Source of the DNA: Gloeobacter kilaueensis JS1
GTDB lineage: Bacteria > Cyanobacteriota > Cyanobacteriia > Gloeobacterales > Gloeobacteraceae
Length of the DNA stretch: 64,000 bases
NCBI RefSeq assembly: GCF_000484535.1
Contig: NC_022600.1
Location: forward strand, 3,410,001-3,474,000
Reading direction: 5' to 3'
Part shown: piece by piece, positions 17,511-25,951 of the stretch
Layout: the number at the start of each line of letters is the position of its first letter
Position numbering within the stretch: position 1 is the first letter of the stretch
Program-made: the position numbers and the translations under genes
The notes under the pieces: model-generated
Told to the model about the DNA's origin: nothing
What the model saw: the letters and a program-made list of their open reading frames with translations, nothing else
Databases searched by the model: none

Positions 17511-17761
17511 AAATCTCCTGAGGTAGCCTAACGGTTGTAGTGCAAGAGCGTTTCGTGAGCGTTCCTGATTGAAAGAGCAACTCTAATGTAATGGAGATAT
17601 GCGGCTCTTGGGGTTGTAAAGCGATGCGCGAGGAGGCTGTGGTGCTCCGGCTCCATCGGGCTATAGCAACCGCAAGAATGACAGCGTGAATCATCCAGGC
17701 TGATATGGTTGGTTGTCAGAGGGAAGCCACAGGCTGCCAGGTTGGATGCACTTTTTCTGGG

Positions 17762-18229
17762 CTACACACTCGTTAGCTTCAGACGCACGACAAACCAGGA
17801 GTCTAGATCAGGAATAGCGCGCGTGAATGCGTCTGCCAGGGTCGGGGTGAGCCACCAGATCTGGCGAAGAGGCAGATCTGCAAACTTTTCGCGTTGGTAG
17901 TTCAGGTACACCAGATTGCGCACATCATCGCGCAGGAACGTTTCTTCAAAGCCGCTTACAGAAAGAACGCCCGGCTCTAGAGCAGCGAGGTTTTCAAGCA
18001 AATCCCAAACCAATTGGGCAGGAGCCTTTTCCTGCAGCAGGGCTACTTCGTGAAATTTGATTCCCAGTGGAGCCAGAGCCGAGCGCAACCGGATAACCAC
18101 TTCCTGGCGAGTCGATTCGGACAGGTACTCCACGCGGGCCAGGCTTCTGTCCACGCGCTTCGCCCACAAAACCAGACGGTCCACAACGTACTGGACGTTC
18201 TCAGAACTGGAAGTGTCAGCCTGGGCCAC
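17762..18229 (-). CDS. small protein, possible conflict-system N-terminal domain
   Basis: A 155-residue protein upstream of the EACC1-like gene on the same strand, 251 bases away. The C-terminal half reads like a domain found before TPRs in bacterial STAND-type proteins: LNYQREKFADLPLRQIWWL, then PDLDSWFVVR. Here nothing follows that domain, so it is either a stand-alone version or a remnant of a longer gene. The N-terminal half is helical and charged. A role in the CHAT module is inferred from position only. Confidence 0.5.
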   Translation of the reverse strand: MAQADTSSSENVQYVVDRLVLWAKRVDRSLARVEYLSESTRQEVVIRLRSALAPLGIKFHEVALLQEKAPAQLVWDLLENLAALEPGVLSVSGFEETFLRDDVRNLVYLNYQREKFADLPLRQIWWLTPTLADAFTRAIPDLDSWFVVRLKLTSV

Positions 18230-18319
18230 TAGAAGCTTTCCTTTTCACGAAACACTCCGGTCTTATATTGCGATTCCACTGTACTGCTGCGGTTCCTTAC
18301 CGCGAGATGAGTAGCTGGT

Positions 18320-18410
18320 GGGGACTGAACAGCAGGCACGCTGTCTGGCGGAGCGTCTGCGGCGGCTGAAGCTCGACCATCGACAACTCTGGATGAGAAA
18401 GTGGCCCTGA
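18320..18410 (+). pseudogene. possible 3' remnant of a Uma2/Rpn-type nuclease gene
   Basis: A short plus-strand frame ending in TGA at 18408-18410 encodes EQQARCLAERLRRLKLD, similar to the charged helical tail (ERLAERLRALGID) seen at the end of Uma2-type endonucleases and related proteins. No N-terminal part is present. It sits in the otherwise empty 18230-18465 gap. The call rests on a very short match. Confidence 0.25.
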
Positions 18411-18420
18411 AAAATCAGGG
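18405..18420 (+). other. perfect hairpin CCCTGA-AAAA-TCAGGG
   Basis: A six-base perfect stem with an AAAA loop, overlapping the stop codon of the nuclease remnant and lying 46 bases before the Rpn gene start. There is no T-run, so a normal Rho-independent terminator is unlikely. Confidence 0.4.
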
Positions 18421-18465
18421 TGCCCCGATGGTTAATGACAATGCTCCCGCTCGTGCCGTCCGCTC

Positions 18466-19368
18466 ATGACTGAACGCCGTCCCTTTGACACCAGCCTCCA
18501 GGGACTGGCCTCCCTCTACAGCCGCGACTTTCTCACCTGGCTGAGAGGACCAGGGGTGACCTGGCAACAGAATCTCGATACCGTCATCGTCGCCCAGCAA
18601 CGGCGGACCGATTTTCTCATCGCCTTTCAAGATCCGCAGGGTGAGCAGAAGCTCTTGCATATCGAATTTCAGCGCGCTGTCGTTCTGGGCAACCCCACCG
18701 AGGAGCCGCCCGGCAGAATGGCTACCTACGCCCTGTTCGCATTCAATCGCTACGGCCAGGTGCCCGAACAGGTACTGGTGCTGCTCATCGACAGCCCCGC
18801 CTCCCGCTCGGTGCCAGACTGCTTCACAGCCGGTGGGGTGCGAGTGGAGTATCAGGTGATTCGGTTGTGGGAGATAGACCCACAGCCGTTGCTGGAAAGT
18901 GGTCTGCCGGGACTGATGCCGCTGGTACCCCTGATGGCTGGACAGAATGTAGTCCCCCTGCTGGATGCCAGTATCGGGGTAATCGAGCAGGAGATAGAAT
19001 CAGCGCAGGAGCGGGCAGAAGTGCTGTCGGTGATGGCGTTGCTGGCCTCGCTGCGCAACCGGAGAATGATCCAGGAGTATTTCAGGAGTCAAGGGATGAA
19101 GGACTTGTTGCGCGAGACGCCCCTATTTCAGGAAATGGTGCAGGAAGAGGTGCAGCAGGCGGTGCAGGCAGCCAAGTTGCAGACATTGCTGCACCAGTTG
19201 GGCCGCCGCTTCGGGCCATTGCCGGAGGAGTTGCAGCGGCAGTTGGAGGCTGTGACCGATGCTGAGCAACTTGAGCGGCTGATCGACGCGGCCATCGACG
19301 CCGTACAGCTGGAAGACTTCAGGACATCGCTGCCAGCGGCGACTCAGAACGTGATCGCGCCTCAGTAG
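18466..19368 (+). CDS. Rpn/PD-(D/E)XK nuclease-family protein with DUF4351 tail
   Basis: A 300-residue protein. The N-terminal half has the PD-(D/E)XK pattern of the Rpn or transposase-like nuclease family: RRTDFLIAF supplies Asp and LLHIEFQ the E-x-Q element. The C-terminal 60 residues (LHQLGRRFGPLPEELQ, then LERLIDAAIDA) match the DUF4351 helical tail. Such genes are abundant and expand within cyanobacterial genomes; they are thought to be mobile or recombination-promoting nucleases. A single unit of the 21-bp repeat lies just after the gene. Confidence 0.85.
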   Translation: MTERRPFDTSLQGLASLYSRDFLTWLRGPGVTWQQNLDTVIVAQQRRTDFLIAFQDPQGEQKLLHIEFQRAVVLGNPTEEPPGRMATYALFAFNRYGQVPEQVLVLLIDSPASRSVPDCFTAGGVRVEYQVIRLWEIDPQPLLESGLPGLMPLVPLMAGQNVVPLLDASIGVIEQEIESAQERAEVLSVMALLASLRNRRMIQEYFRSQGMKDLLRETPLFQEMVQEEVQQAVQAAKLQTLLHQLGRRFGPLPEELQRQLEAVTDAEQLERLIDAAIDAVQLEDFRTSLPAATQNVIAPQ

Positions 19369-19389
19369 AGAGGCTGTTTTCGCTCCCAG

Positions 19390-19414
19390 AACCTGAAGTG
19401 CAGGGTTGGAACGG
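19390..19414 (+). repeat. solo copy related to the 21-bp repeat
   Basis: The stretch AGAACCTGAAGTGCAGGGTT followed by GGAAC matches the consensus of the array at 12527-12799 (GAACCTGAAA, then GAGGTTC-type) at most positions. It lies in the gap after the Rpn gene. A short match like this could be chance. Confidence 0.35.
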
Positions 19415-19451
19415 GACTATTAAGATTGGCTCTACGGCAGCGACCAGGTGA

Positions 19452-20456
19452 TCATCTGGCGCAGGTGTGGTTGCGCACCCAGTCCCCGGCGTCGATGAGC
19501 TGATAGTTGGTGAGGGTGCGGTCGCCCTGGCTCTCGGGCTGAATGCCGCCGCTGGTGAGTGAACCCTGGCCGCCTCCCAGGCTGAGGCGGTCGTATACCT
19601 GGTAGTCGCGGGTGCTGCCCAGGTCGGTCTTGTGCGAAAGAATCGAGGTGGAAGGACCGGCGTAGAGGACGTTGGTTTGCTGGTCCGAGAGGCTCAAGTT
19701 CAACAGGCGGCCCAGCTGAAACATGCCCTCCTGGGTGAGAACTTCGGGAGACCACCAGCGATAACCGGCGGAGAAGAGGGCGGCGACCTCCTGTTTGGCG
19801 GGCACCGGCAGCAGCACCTGGCCCGTCTGCTCGTCGATGCGGTAGCTGCTGTAGTCGGGATGATCTTGAAAGACGACGAAGCGGATATCGGCGGCCTTGG
19901 GATCGGAGGTGATCACAAAGGGATTGGTGACCTTGCCCTCGGCGTAGCCCACCACCGCGCCGTTCCACTTGAGGGCCGCCTGCTCCAGGGCCGTCACCGA
20001 GGTGGCAGGCAACACCTCGCCGCTATCCTGCAGGCGGTTGGGAACGTAGACTTTGAGCGGAAAACAGCTTTTGAAATAAGGGCTGCTGCGCGCCCGCAGG
20101 GTAAATTGGACCGGCCCGGTCGGTGCGGAGGCGACGGTGGTACCGGCGATCGCCTTCTGGACGCTCGCTGCGATGTCGTCTGCGGCCTGGCCCGTCGCGC
20201 CCTCGACGCTGATCTGGGCCTTGCCGAGGCTGCCGCCCGTCAGAACCTCGGTGCGCACCGTCACCCGCGCATCGCTCGTCAGTTTCGGCATCCGCCAGTT
20301 GTCGGCCACCCGCTCGCGCACCTGAACGGCGACAGATTGGCTGGAGCTGACGGCAAGATTCGCCTGGGGTACGCTCTGGGCCAGGACCGGGGCAACGGGC
20401 AACGCGATCCATACAGGCCATATCAGCCGCAATAGTTTTATGGCAGCGTCTAACAT
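19452..20456 (-). CDS. exported protein: TonB-C-like domain plus degenerate matrixin
   Basis: A 334-residue exported protein (signal peptide ends near PVLAQS, residue 27). Residues about 45-120 resemble the TonB/TolA C-terminal fold (VRERVADNWRMPKL, then a beta segment LGKAQISVEG). Residues about 130-270 align by eye with the matrixin at 25952-27010 (CFPLKVYVP against ALPLKVFIE, then WNGAV against WNDVG). The zinc motif HExxHxxGxxH is replaced by GMFQLGRLLNLSLSD at 244-258, so it should not be a peptidase. Role unknown; a binding or scaffold function is possible. Confidence 0.65.
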   Translation of the reverse strand: MLDAAIKLLRLIWPVWIALPVAPVLAQSVPQANLAVSSSQSVAVQVRERVADNWRMPKLTSDARVTVRTEVLTGGSLGKAQISVEGATGQAADDIAASVQKAIAGTTVASAPTGPVQFTLRARSSPYFKSCFPLKVYVPNRLQDSGEVLPATSVTALEQAALKWNGAVVGYAEGKVTNPFVITSDPKAADIRFVVFQDHPDYSSYRIDEQTGQVLLPVPAKQEVAALFSAGYRWWSPEVLTQEGMFQLGRLLNLSLSDQQTNVLYAGPSTSILSHKTDLGSTRDYQVYDRLSLGGGQGSLTSGGIQPESQGDRTLTNYQLIDAGDWVRNHTCAR

Positions 20457-20653
20457 ATCGGGCTCCCTGCTTTTCCTACTAAGCTACACGATTCTCTTGC
20501 GCAAATTCCCAGAGCTGTCTTTTTGAGCTGCGCGGCGGCCAGATTTTTGGAAGGCGGCGGTACCGGCGAAATCTGTTTGCTCGAACGGATGGAGCGATCA
20601 AGGCGACGCTTACGAACGGGCCTTCTTGCGCAAACCGAGCAGGCAGTGGTGGG

Positions 20654-20779
20654 CTAAGGCGTTTTTTTAAGCTGGCTGCGCAGCACCAGAATCAATAAGC
20701 TCAAACCGATCGCCAGACCGCCAAAGAAGTAGAGAAAAATCGGCAGCGAGATCATCTGGCCGGGGGTGTCATTGAACAT
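20654..20779 (-). CDS. small single-span membrane protein
   Basis: A 41-residue protein from the ATG at 20779 with one hydrophobic helix (LPIFLYFFGGLAIGLSLLIL) and a positive tail (RSQLKKTP). The frame is open further upstream, so a longer form is possible, but an upstream start would overlap the peptidase gene at 20886. Its size resembles photosynthetic small subunits, though I recognise none of them here. Confidence 0.5.
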   Translation of the reverse strand: MFNDTPGQMISLPIFLYFFGGLAIGLSLLILVLRSQLKKTP

Positions 20780-20885
20780 AGCGCTTTGATTACAGGCTTC
20801 TCTGTTTGCCTCCCAGTATCGCACAGCCCGATCGGCGGGCTCCGGGCTGGGGTACGGTGGTGAGAAGAAGACGTAGACCGCCAAG

Positions 20886-22715
20886 ATGGTACAGACCCTC
20901 GCCCCTGCCACCCACCGCGACCGCCTCGCCCAGTTGCGCCAGTTGCTGAACGAGCGCGCCCTCGACGGCCTGCTGGTCAACTCCGCCGACGAACACCTCA
21001 ACGCCTACCTGCCGGAATCGCGCAAGCGGCGCGACTGGCTGTGCGGCTTTGGCGGCTCGGCGGGCGATCTGCTGGTGGGCCGCTCCGACGCCTGGCTCTT
21101 TGTCGATGGGCGCTACCACGAGCAGGCCGCCGGCCAGATCGACGCAGCTCTTTTTACCCTCTGCAGGCTCGGCCTCGAAGGCGAGCCGACCCTCGTCGAA
21201 GTTCTCCAGCAACTGGGGCGGGCCGCCCGCGAGCAGGGAGGCCGCTTTCGGCTGGGCCTCGATCCGTTTACGGTGAGCGTCGAGCAGTGGCGCACCTTTG
21301 AGCGGCAACTGGTGCCCCTGGCAGTAGAGCTGGTGGCGCTGGAGAGCAATCTGGTGGACCTGGCGCGGGGCCGCCTCGAAGGTGTACCCGCCCCCGTTCC
21401 CTCGCCGCTTACGGTCGTGCCCGTCGCGGTGGCAGGCCAGAGCGTCACCGCCAAACTCGCCGCCGTGCGCACCGCCTTAGACCGGCGCGGCGCAGACCTG
21501 CTGCCCATTACCCGCCTCGACGAGGTGGCCTGGCTTTTTAACCTGCGGGGCAGCGATATTCCCCACAACCCGGTCTTTGTCGCCTACGCCATCGTCACCG
21601 CCAGCCAGAGCTTTCTTTTTTGCGATCCCGAACGCTTAGAAGCCGGGGTGGGGGCGGCTCTACCTGGGGAAGTGCAGCTATTGCCCTACGAGCGCTACGG
21701 CGAGACGCTCAGCGCCCTGGTGCAGCAAGATGGCTCCTCGCGGGTACTCATAGATGTGCAGCGGACCACCGCCGGTACCCTGGGCCGCCTCGGCAACTGC
21801 TCGATTATCGAAGCCACCCACCCGGTCACCGTCCTCAAGGCGCGCAAAAATAGCGCCGAAATTGCCGGGATGCGGCAGGCCAACCTCCAGGCGAGCCGGG
21901 CCAAGACCCGCACGCTCTACGAGGTGCTGCGGCGCTTTGCGGCGGGCGAAGCGCTGAGCGAAGCCCAGATCGCGGCACTCATCGAGCAGCGCTACCGCGA
22001 GGAAGACGCTTTCGAGAGCTTAAGCTTTACGACGATCGCGGGCATCGGCGCAAATAGCTCGATCGTCCACTACAGCACCCCCGATCCGGCCTGCAGGCTC
22101 GCTCCCAGTACCCTGCTGCTGCTCGATGCCGGTGCCCAGTATCGGATGGGCACCACCGACGACACCCGCACCGTCGTCGCCGGTCCGCCCCAAAGCGAGC
22201 AGATCGCCCGCTACACCGCCGTGCTCAAAGCCCACATCAACTGTGCCCGCCAGCGCTTTCCGAGGGGCACGACCGGAGCCCAACTCGACGGGATCACCCG
22301 TTCTTGTCTCTGGCAGGCAGGCCTGGACTACCAGCACGGCACCGGCCACGGCGTCGGAGCTTTCTTGAACGTCCACGAAGGACCGCAGGGCATCCACAAG
22401 CTGGCGCGGGAGAGCTTTGTCCCCGGCATGGTGACGAGCATCGAACCCGGCTACTACCTGCCGGGCTGGGGGGGGATCCGCATCGAAAACCTCTACGTCG
22501 TCTGCGAGGATGAAACCGACGGCTGGTACCGCTTCGAGCCGCTTACCTATATTCCCTTCGACGCCCAACTCATCGATATTGCCCGCCTCGACGAACCGCA
22601 GCGCGACTGGCTCGCCCACTACAACCGCGAGGTCTATTCCCGGCTTGCACCTGGCCTGGATGCCGACGAAGGGGCCTGGCTTGCCCACCAGTGCCGTCAT
22701 GGCCTGACAGGTTGA
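20886..22715 (+). CDS. pepP: M24 X-Pro aminopeptidase (aminopeptidase P)
   Basis: A 609-residue cytoplasmic enzyme removing N-terminal residues that precede proline. Two creatinase-like N-terminal domains lead into the pita-bread catalytic domain. The metal ligands are all visible: Asp in LLLDAGAQYRMGTTDD (two of them), His in GTGHGVGAFLNVHEGP, and Glu in SIEPGYY and GIRIENLYVV. The length fits the three-domain eukaryotic-like subfamily rather than short PepQ forms. No partner gene nearby. Confidence 0.92.
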   Translation: MVQTLAPATHRDRLAQLRQLLNERALDGLLVNSADEHLNAYLPESRKRRDWLCGFGGSAGDLLVGRSDAWLFVDGRYHEQAAGQIDAALFTLCRLGLEGEPTLVEVLQQLGRAAREQGGRFRLGLDPFTVSVEQWRTFERQLVPLAVELVALESNLVDLARGRLEGVPAPVPSPLTVVPVAVAGQSVTAKLAAVRTALDRRGADLLPITRLDEVAWLFNLRGSDIPHNPVFVAYAIVTASQSFLFCDPERLEAGVGAALPGEVQLLPYERYGETLSALVQQDGSSRVLIDVQRTTAGTLGRLGNCSIIEATHPVTVLKARKNSAEIAGMRQANLQASRAKTRTLYEVLRRFAAGEALSEAQIAALIEQRYREEDAFESLSFTTIAGIGANSSIVHYSTPDPACRLAPSTLLLLDAGAQYRMGTTDDTRTVVAGPPQSEQIARYTAVLKAHINCARQRFPRGTTGAQLDGITRSCLWQAGLDYQHGTGHGVGAFLNVHEGPQGIHKLARESFVPGMVTSIEPGYYLPGWGGIRIENLYVVCEDETDGWYRFEPLTYIPFDAQLIDIARLDEPQRDWLAHYNREVYSRLAPGLDADEGAWLAHQCRHGLTG

Positions 22716-22782
22716 GCTTCCGTCCTAGTCCATCTTGCCTGGGAAGCAATAGTATATATTGGTTAAATCAGGATACCGGGTG

Positions 22783-23325
22783 TCATCGCCTGTGGTACTT
22801 CTCAGCTGTCAGTCTAAAAAGATCCAATGCTTCGCCGCCGTAATAGCGGGTGGTTGGGCCGAGCGCTTCCATGCCCAGCCTTGCGGTGACGCGAACCGAG
22901 GCTGTGTTGCCCGCTTCCACAAGGGCGTAGATTACAGGCAGCTCCAGGACGTTGAAGCCACGAGCAAGGGCGGCCCGGCCCGCCTCGGTGGCGTAGCCTT
23001 TGCCCCACCGATCGCGCCGCAGGTGCCAGCCCACCTGATAGTCGTCCGTCAACTCAGCATCCCTTCCCGGCAGGCGGCTCAGAAGGACCGCACCGACGAT
23101 GCAGCCGCTGTCTTTTTCGACCAGCGCCAGGGCACCTTTGCCCTCATCGACCGCCGCGTAGCGGTGCAGGCGCGCCCGGACAGCGGCAAGATCCGGTTCG
23201 GCTGACTTGCCCCCCAGATAACGGGTGACGAGCGGATCGGTGTAGAGCAAGGCAGCCTGCTCGGCGTCTGTCTCCGGCTGCCAGGGACGGGCGAGGAGGC
23301 GAGGGGTCTCGAAGATAATACTCAT
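22783..23325 (-). CDS. GNAT acetyltransferase, RimJ/RimL type
   Basis: Transfers acetyl from acetyl-CoA to an amino group, possibly of a ribosomal or other protein. The ATG at 23325 (MSIIFETPRLLARPW) gives 180 residues and starts exactly where the fold does; the frame upstream to 23469 is AT-rich and unlike the family. The acetyl-CoA loop is present as RDRWGKGYATEAGRA, and the late motif as NTASVRVTARLGME. It is convergent with pepP and divergent from the ATPase gene. Confidence 0.88.
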   Translation of the reverse strand: MSIIFETPRLLARPWQPETDAEQAALLYTDPLVTRYLGGKSAEPDLAAVRARLHRYAAVDEGKGALALVEKDSGCIVGAVLLSRLPGRDAELTDDYQVGWHLRRDRWGKGYATEAGRAALARGFNVLELPVIYALVEAGNTASVRVTARLGMEALGPTTRYYGGEALDLFRLTAEKYHRR

Positions 23326-23403
23326 GAATGAGGCTTTGTTGTTATAGAAAACAAAATTTTCTCTTGATGCAGAAAGCAAAATTAGGTTATCACTACAATC
23401 GAG

Positions 23404-23411
23404 TAGGAGGT
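23404..23411 (+). promoter_or_regulatory. strong ribosome binding site of the ATPase gene
   Basis: TAGGAGGT lies five bases before the ATG at 23416. This near-perfect anti-16S match fixes the start and stands out, since many genes of this window have weak or no such site. Confidence 0.75.
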
Positions 23412-23415
23412 AATT

Positions 23416-24723
23416 ATGCTTTACAAAATCGAAGCTCTCAACTATCGATGCTTGCATTATGTTTCTCAAACACTTGCACCGTTCCAGATATTGGTAGGGC
23501 CAAACGCTTCCGGCAAATCGACGTTTCTTGATGTCGTCGCACTACTTGGTGATTTTGTAAGGTCTGGCTTAGATGACTCACTCTTGCTCGACTTTGACAT
23601 CAGGAAAGGTCGAGCAAGCAAATTCAGTGAACTTATTTTCAACCAGCTGACTGACTACTTCGATGTCGCCATTGAATTTTATATTCCAGAGAATCTTCTA
23701 CAAAAAGAGGCGTCCGCAAAGTCAGCTTTTTCCTATGACCTGGCCAGGTATGAAGTGTCTTTTGGACGTCGAGAGACGGGAGAACTGGAGATCAGAGCAG
23801 AGCAATTGTGGCTCATCGATAGCCAAAGAGACCAGCAACGTCGGCAAAGCGGCAGCAGCAGACAATATAGTATATTATTTCCTGCAGAGCCGGAAGCGCC
23901 AAAGACAATAATCAACTCTGCGAAAACCCGCCCTGGCTGGCGTCCAGTCGTAAGAAAAGTTCAAACATCCGGAAATGATTATTTCAAATCAGAAAGCAGT
24001 GATTGGAATATCATGTTTCGTGTCGGCACTCGTAGAGCAGCTCTCTCGGGCTTACCAGATGATGCCGCTCGTTTTCCTGTAGCGATATGGGTGAGAGATC
24101 AATTGCTTGAAGGTGTCAGGTTACTTGCACTCAATAGCGTTTCAATGAGACGACCCGTCAGCCCCTCAAGATCTAGAGATTTTAGTGTCGAAGGTGCAAA
24201 TCTACCTCTGGTCATTCAAGATCTAGAGAAGCAGGATCCTCTTGCCTACGGAGATTGGGTCGCTCATGTACAAACGATACTACCCGACATAGATCAGATA
24301 CTTATACGAGAGCGGAAAGAAGATAACCATTTATATCTAGCCATCCAGTATAAGAATATCTCAGATCCCGTTCCCTCCTGGTTGGTTTCTGATGGAACGC
24401 TGCGGCTACTTGCGCTTACTCTTCTTGCGTATCTGCCTAGTCAATCAGATGTTTTTCTAATCGAAGAGCCAGAAAATGGTGTTCATCCGAAAGCTATCGA
24501 AGGAGTTTTTCAATCGCTTTCGTCGGTGTATAAGGGACAAACACTCGTCGCCACACATTCACCAATGTTCCTTGGATTGGCAACTCCTCAGCAGCTGCTT
24601 TGCTTCGCCAAAAATCCTTCGGGAGCTATTAGCATTGTTACCGGCGATCAACATCCTGCTCTTAAAAACTGGAAAGAGCAATTGGATCTTTCTACGCTGT
24701 TTGCTGCCGGAGTCTTAGGATGA
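23416..24723 (+). CDS. AAA ATPase of OLD/SMC type, defence-like
   Basis: A 435-residue ABC-type ATPase. Walker A is GPNASGKST at residues 28-36, right after a RecF-like N-terminal strand (IEALNYRCLHYV). The signature and Walker B lie near residue 345 (FLIEEPENGVHP), followed by a His switch (VATHSP). Such AAA_15/AAA_21 proteins pair with Toprim nucleases in OLD, Gabija and PARIS defence. The next gene overlaps by four bases (ATGA) and carries Toprim-like motifs. Base composition is AT-richer than both flanks, pointing to transfer. Confidence 0.88.
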   Translation: MLYKIEALNYRCLHYVSQTLAPFQILVGPNASGKSTFLDVVALLGDFVRSGLDDSLLLDFDIRKGRASKFSELIFNQLTDYFDVAIEFYIPENLLQKEASAKSAFSYDLARYEVSFGRRETGELEIRAEQLWLIDSQRDQQRRQSGSSRQYSILFPAEPEAPKTIINSAKTRPGWRPVVRKVQTSGNDYFKSESSDWNIMFRVGTRRAALSGLPDDAARFPVAIWVRDQLLEGVRLLALNSVSMRRPVSPSRSRDFSVEGANLPLVIQDLEKQDPLAYGDWVAHVQTILPDIDQILIRERKEDNHLYLAIQYKNISDPVPSWLVSDGTLRLLALTLLAYLPSQSDVFLIEEPENGVHPKAIEGVFQSLSSVYKGQTLVATHSPMFLGLATPQQLLCFAKNPSGAISIVTGDQHPALKNWKEQLDLSTLFAAGVLG

Positions 24724-25334
24724 CAAAAGATCTGATTGTTCTGGTGGCGGATGGACAACAGGAAATAACACTAAAGACTTTATTAACAGAAAGAAGGCAA
24801 TCTATGGGCATTCAAAATATTACCTTCGATGTCTTTCGTCATCCGCGAAGAGATCCAGGAGTCTTTCACGAAGCCGATAAGTTCTTAGATTTGTTCATGC
24901 CTCCAGCATATGCTCATGCAATAGTGCTATTGGACCGAGAATGGGAAGGCTCCCCCGGAGATGCGCAGCATCAAAGACAATTAATTGTACAGCGTATGCA
25001 GTTGAGCGGTTGGCCGGAGGATACATTTGAGGTTATAGTTATCGACCCTGAGCTTGAAGCCTGGATATGGTCAACTTCTGAAGAGGTTGCTACAGTCCTG
25101 CGTCTTTCCTGGCAGGAGATAAAAGAGATTGCTCACAGTAAAGGATATTGGCCTGCTGGATGGGCAAAACCCACTCGTCCGAAAGAACTGTTTACAGAGA
25201 TCCTGCGACAGCAACGGCGTTCTTCTTCTGACGCTATCTTTCAGGCTCTTGCTCGCAAAGTGGGATTGACAAGATGTCAGGATCCTGCCTTCCTGCTTCT
25301 GTGCAACAGGCTCAGAGACTGGTTCAGCCTGTGA
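24720..25334 (+). CDS. DUF4276-like, Toprim-type putative nuclease
   Basis: A 204-residue protein translationally coupled to the ATPase (ATGA overlap). It shows a spaced acidic set like a small Toprim domain: Glu15 in ADGQQE, Asp72 and Glu74/Glu76 in LLDREWEG, and Asp109-Glu111-Glu113 in DPELEAW, which is a hallmark of DUF4276. It is expected to be the metal-dependent nuclease effector regulated by the ATPase. Its last 11 bases overlap the end of the convergent GST gene. AT-rich like its partner. Confidence 0.75.
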   Translation: MTKDLIVLVADGQQEITLKTLLTERRQSMGIQNITFDVFRHPRRDPGVFHEADKFLDLFMPPAYAHAIVLLDREWEGSPGDAQHQRQLIVQRMQLSGWPEDTFEVIVIDPELEAWIWSTSEEVATVLRLSWQEIKEIAHSKGYWPAGWAKPTRPKELFTEILRQQRRSSSDAIFQALARKVGLTRCQDPAFLLLCNRLRDWFSL

Positions 25335-25926
25335 TCGGTATGTGGCCCGGTTGGGAAGCGACGCGCTCAAGCCAGGCGCGGATGGCGGGATAGCCCGAGA
25401 GGTCGAAGTTGCCTTCTTCCGCGACGTGGGTGTAGGCGTAGAGGGCAATGTCGGCGATCGTATAGCGCCCGGCTACAAAAAAGTCGTGGCCAGTCAGGTG
25501 CTTTTCCATCCGGTCGAGGGCGGCGTGGCCTTTGAGCCGTTTCTGGTCGAGCACATCTTTGAACTGCTCCGCTTTTTTGAGATAGCTGATCAAAAAGCGC
25601 GAGGTAGCGATATTTGGCTCGTGCTCGTACTGCTCCCAGAATAGCCAGCTCAGCACCTGGGCGCGCTCCAGACGAGCGGTGGGCAAAAACGGCGTGCCCT
25701 CGGCAAAGTAGAAGATCACCGCATTCGACTCAGAGAGCAGTTCGCCCGAATCGAGGCGGACCAGCGGTACGCGACCGTTGGGATTGAGGCGGATAAATTC
25801 TGGGGTGCGGGTTTCGCCTTTGATGATGTCGAGTTCGGTGCGCTCGAAGGGAATGCCCAGTTGGGTCAGCAACAGCCGGATCTTGTAGCAGTTGCCCGAG
25901 GGCGTGTACTCGTAGAGGTGCGGCAT
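25324..25926 (-). CDS. glutathione S-transferase family protein
   Basis: A 200-residue cytoplasmic GST. The ATG at 25926 (MPHLYEYTPSGNCYKIRLLL) begins the thioredoxin-like domain; upstream residues are outside the fold. The cis-proline is in NGRVPLV and the gamma-Glu contact in LLSESNAVIFYFAE. The helical C-terminal domain follows, with GRYTIADIALYAYTHV. A detoxification role is likely; substrate unknown. Confidence 0.92.
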   Translation of the reverse strand: MPHLYEYTPSGNCYKIRLLLTQLGIPFERTELDIIKGETRTPEFIRLNPNGRVPLVRLDSGELLSESNAVIFYFAEGTPFLPTARLERAQVLSWLFWEQYEHEPNIATSRFLISYLKKAEQFKDVLDQKRLKGHAALDRMEKHLTGHDFFVAGRYTIADIALYAYTHVAEEGNFDLSGYPAIRAWLERVASQPGHIPITG

Positions 25927-25951
25927 GGCCTGTGTTGAGTGGGACGGTTTA

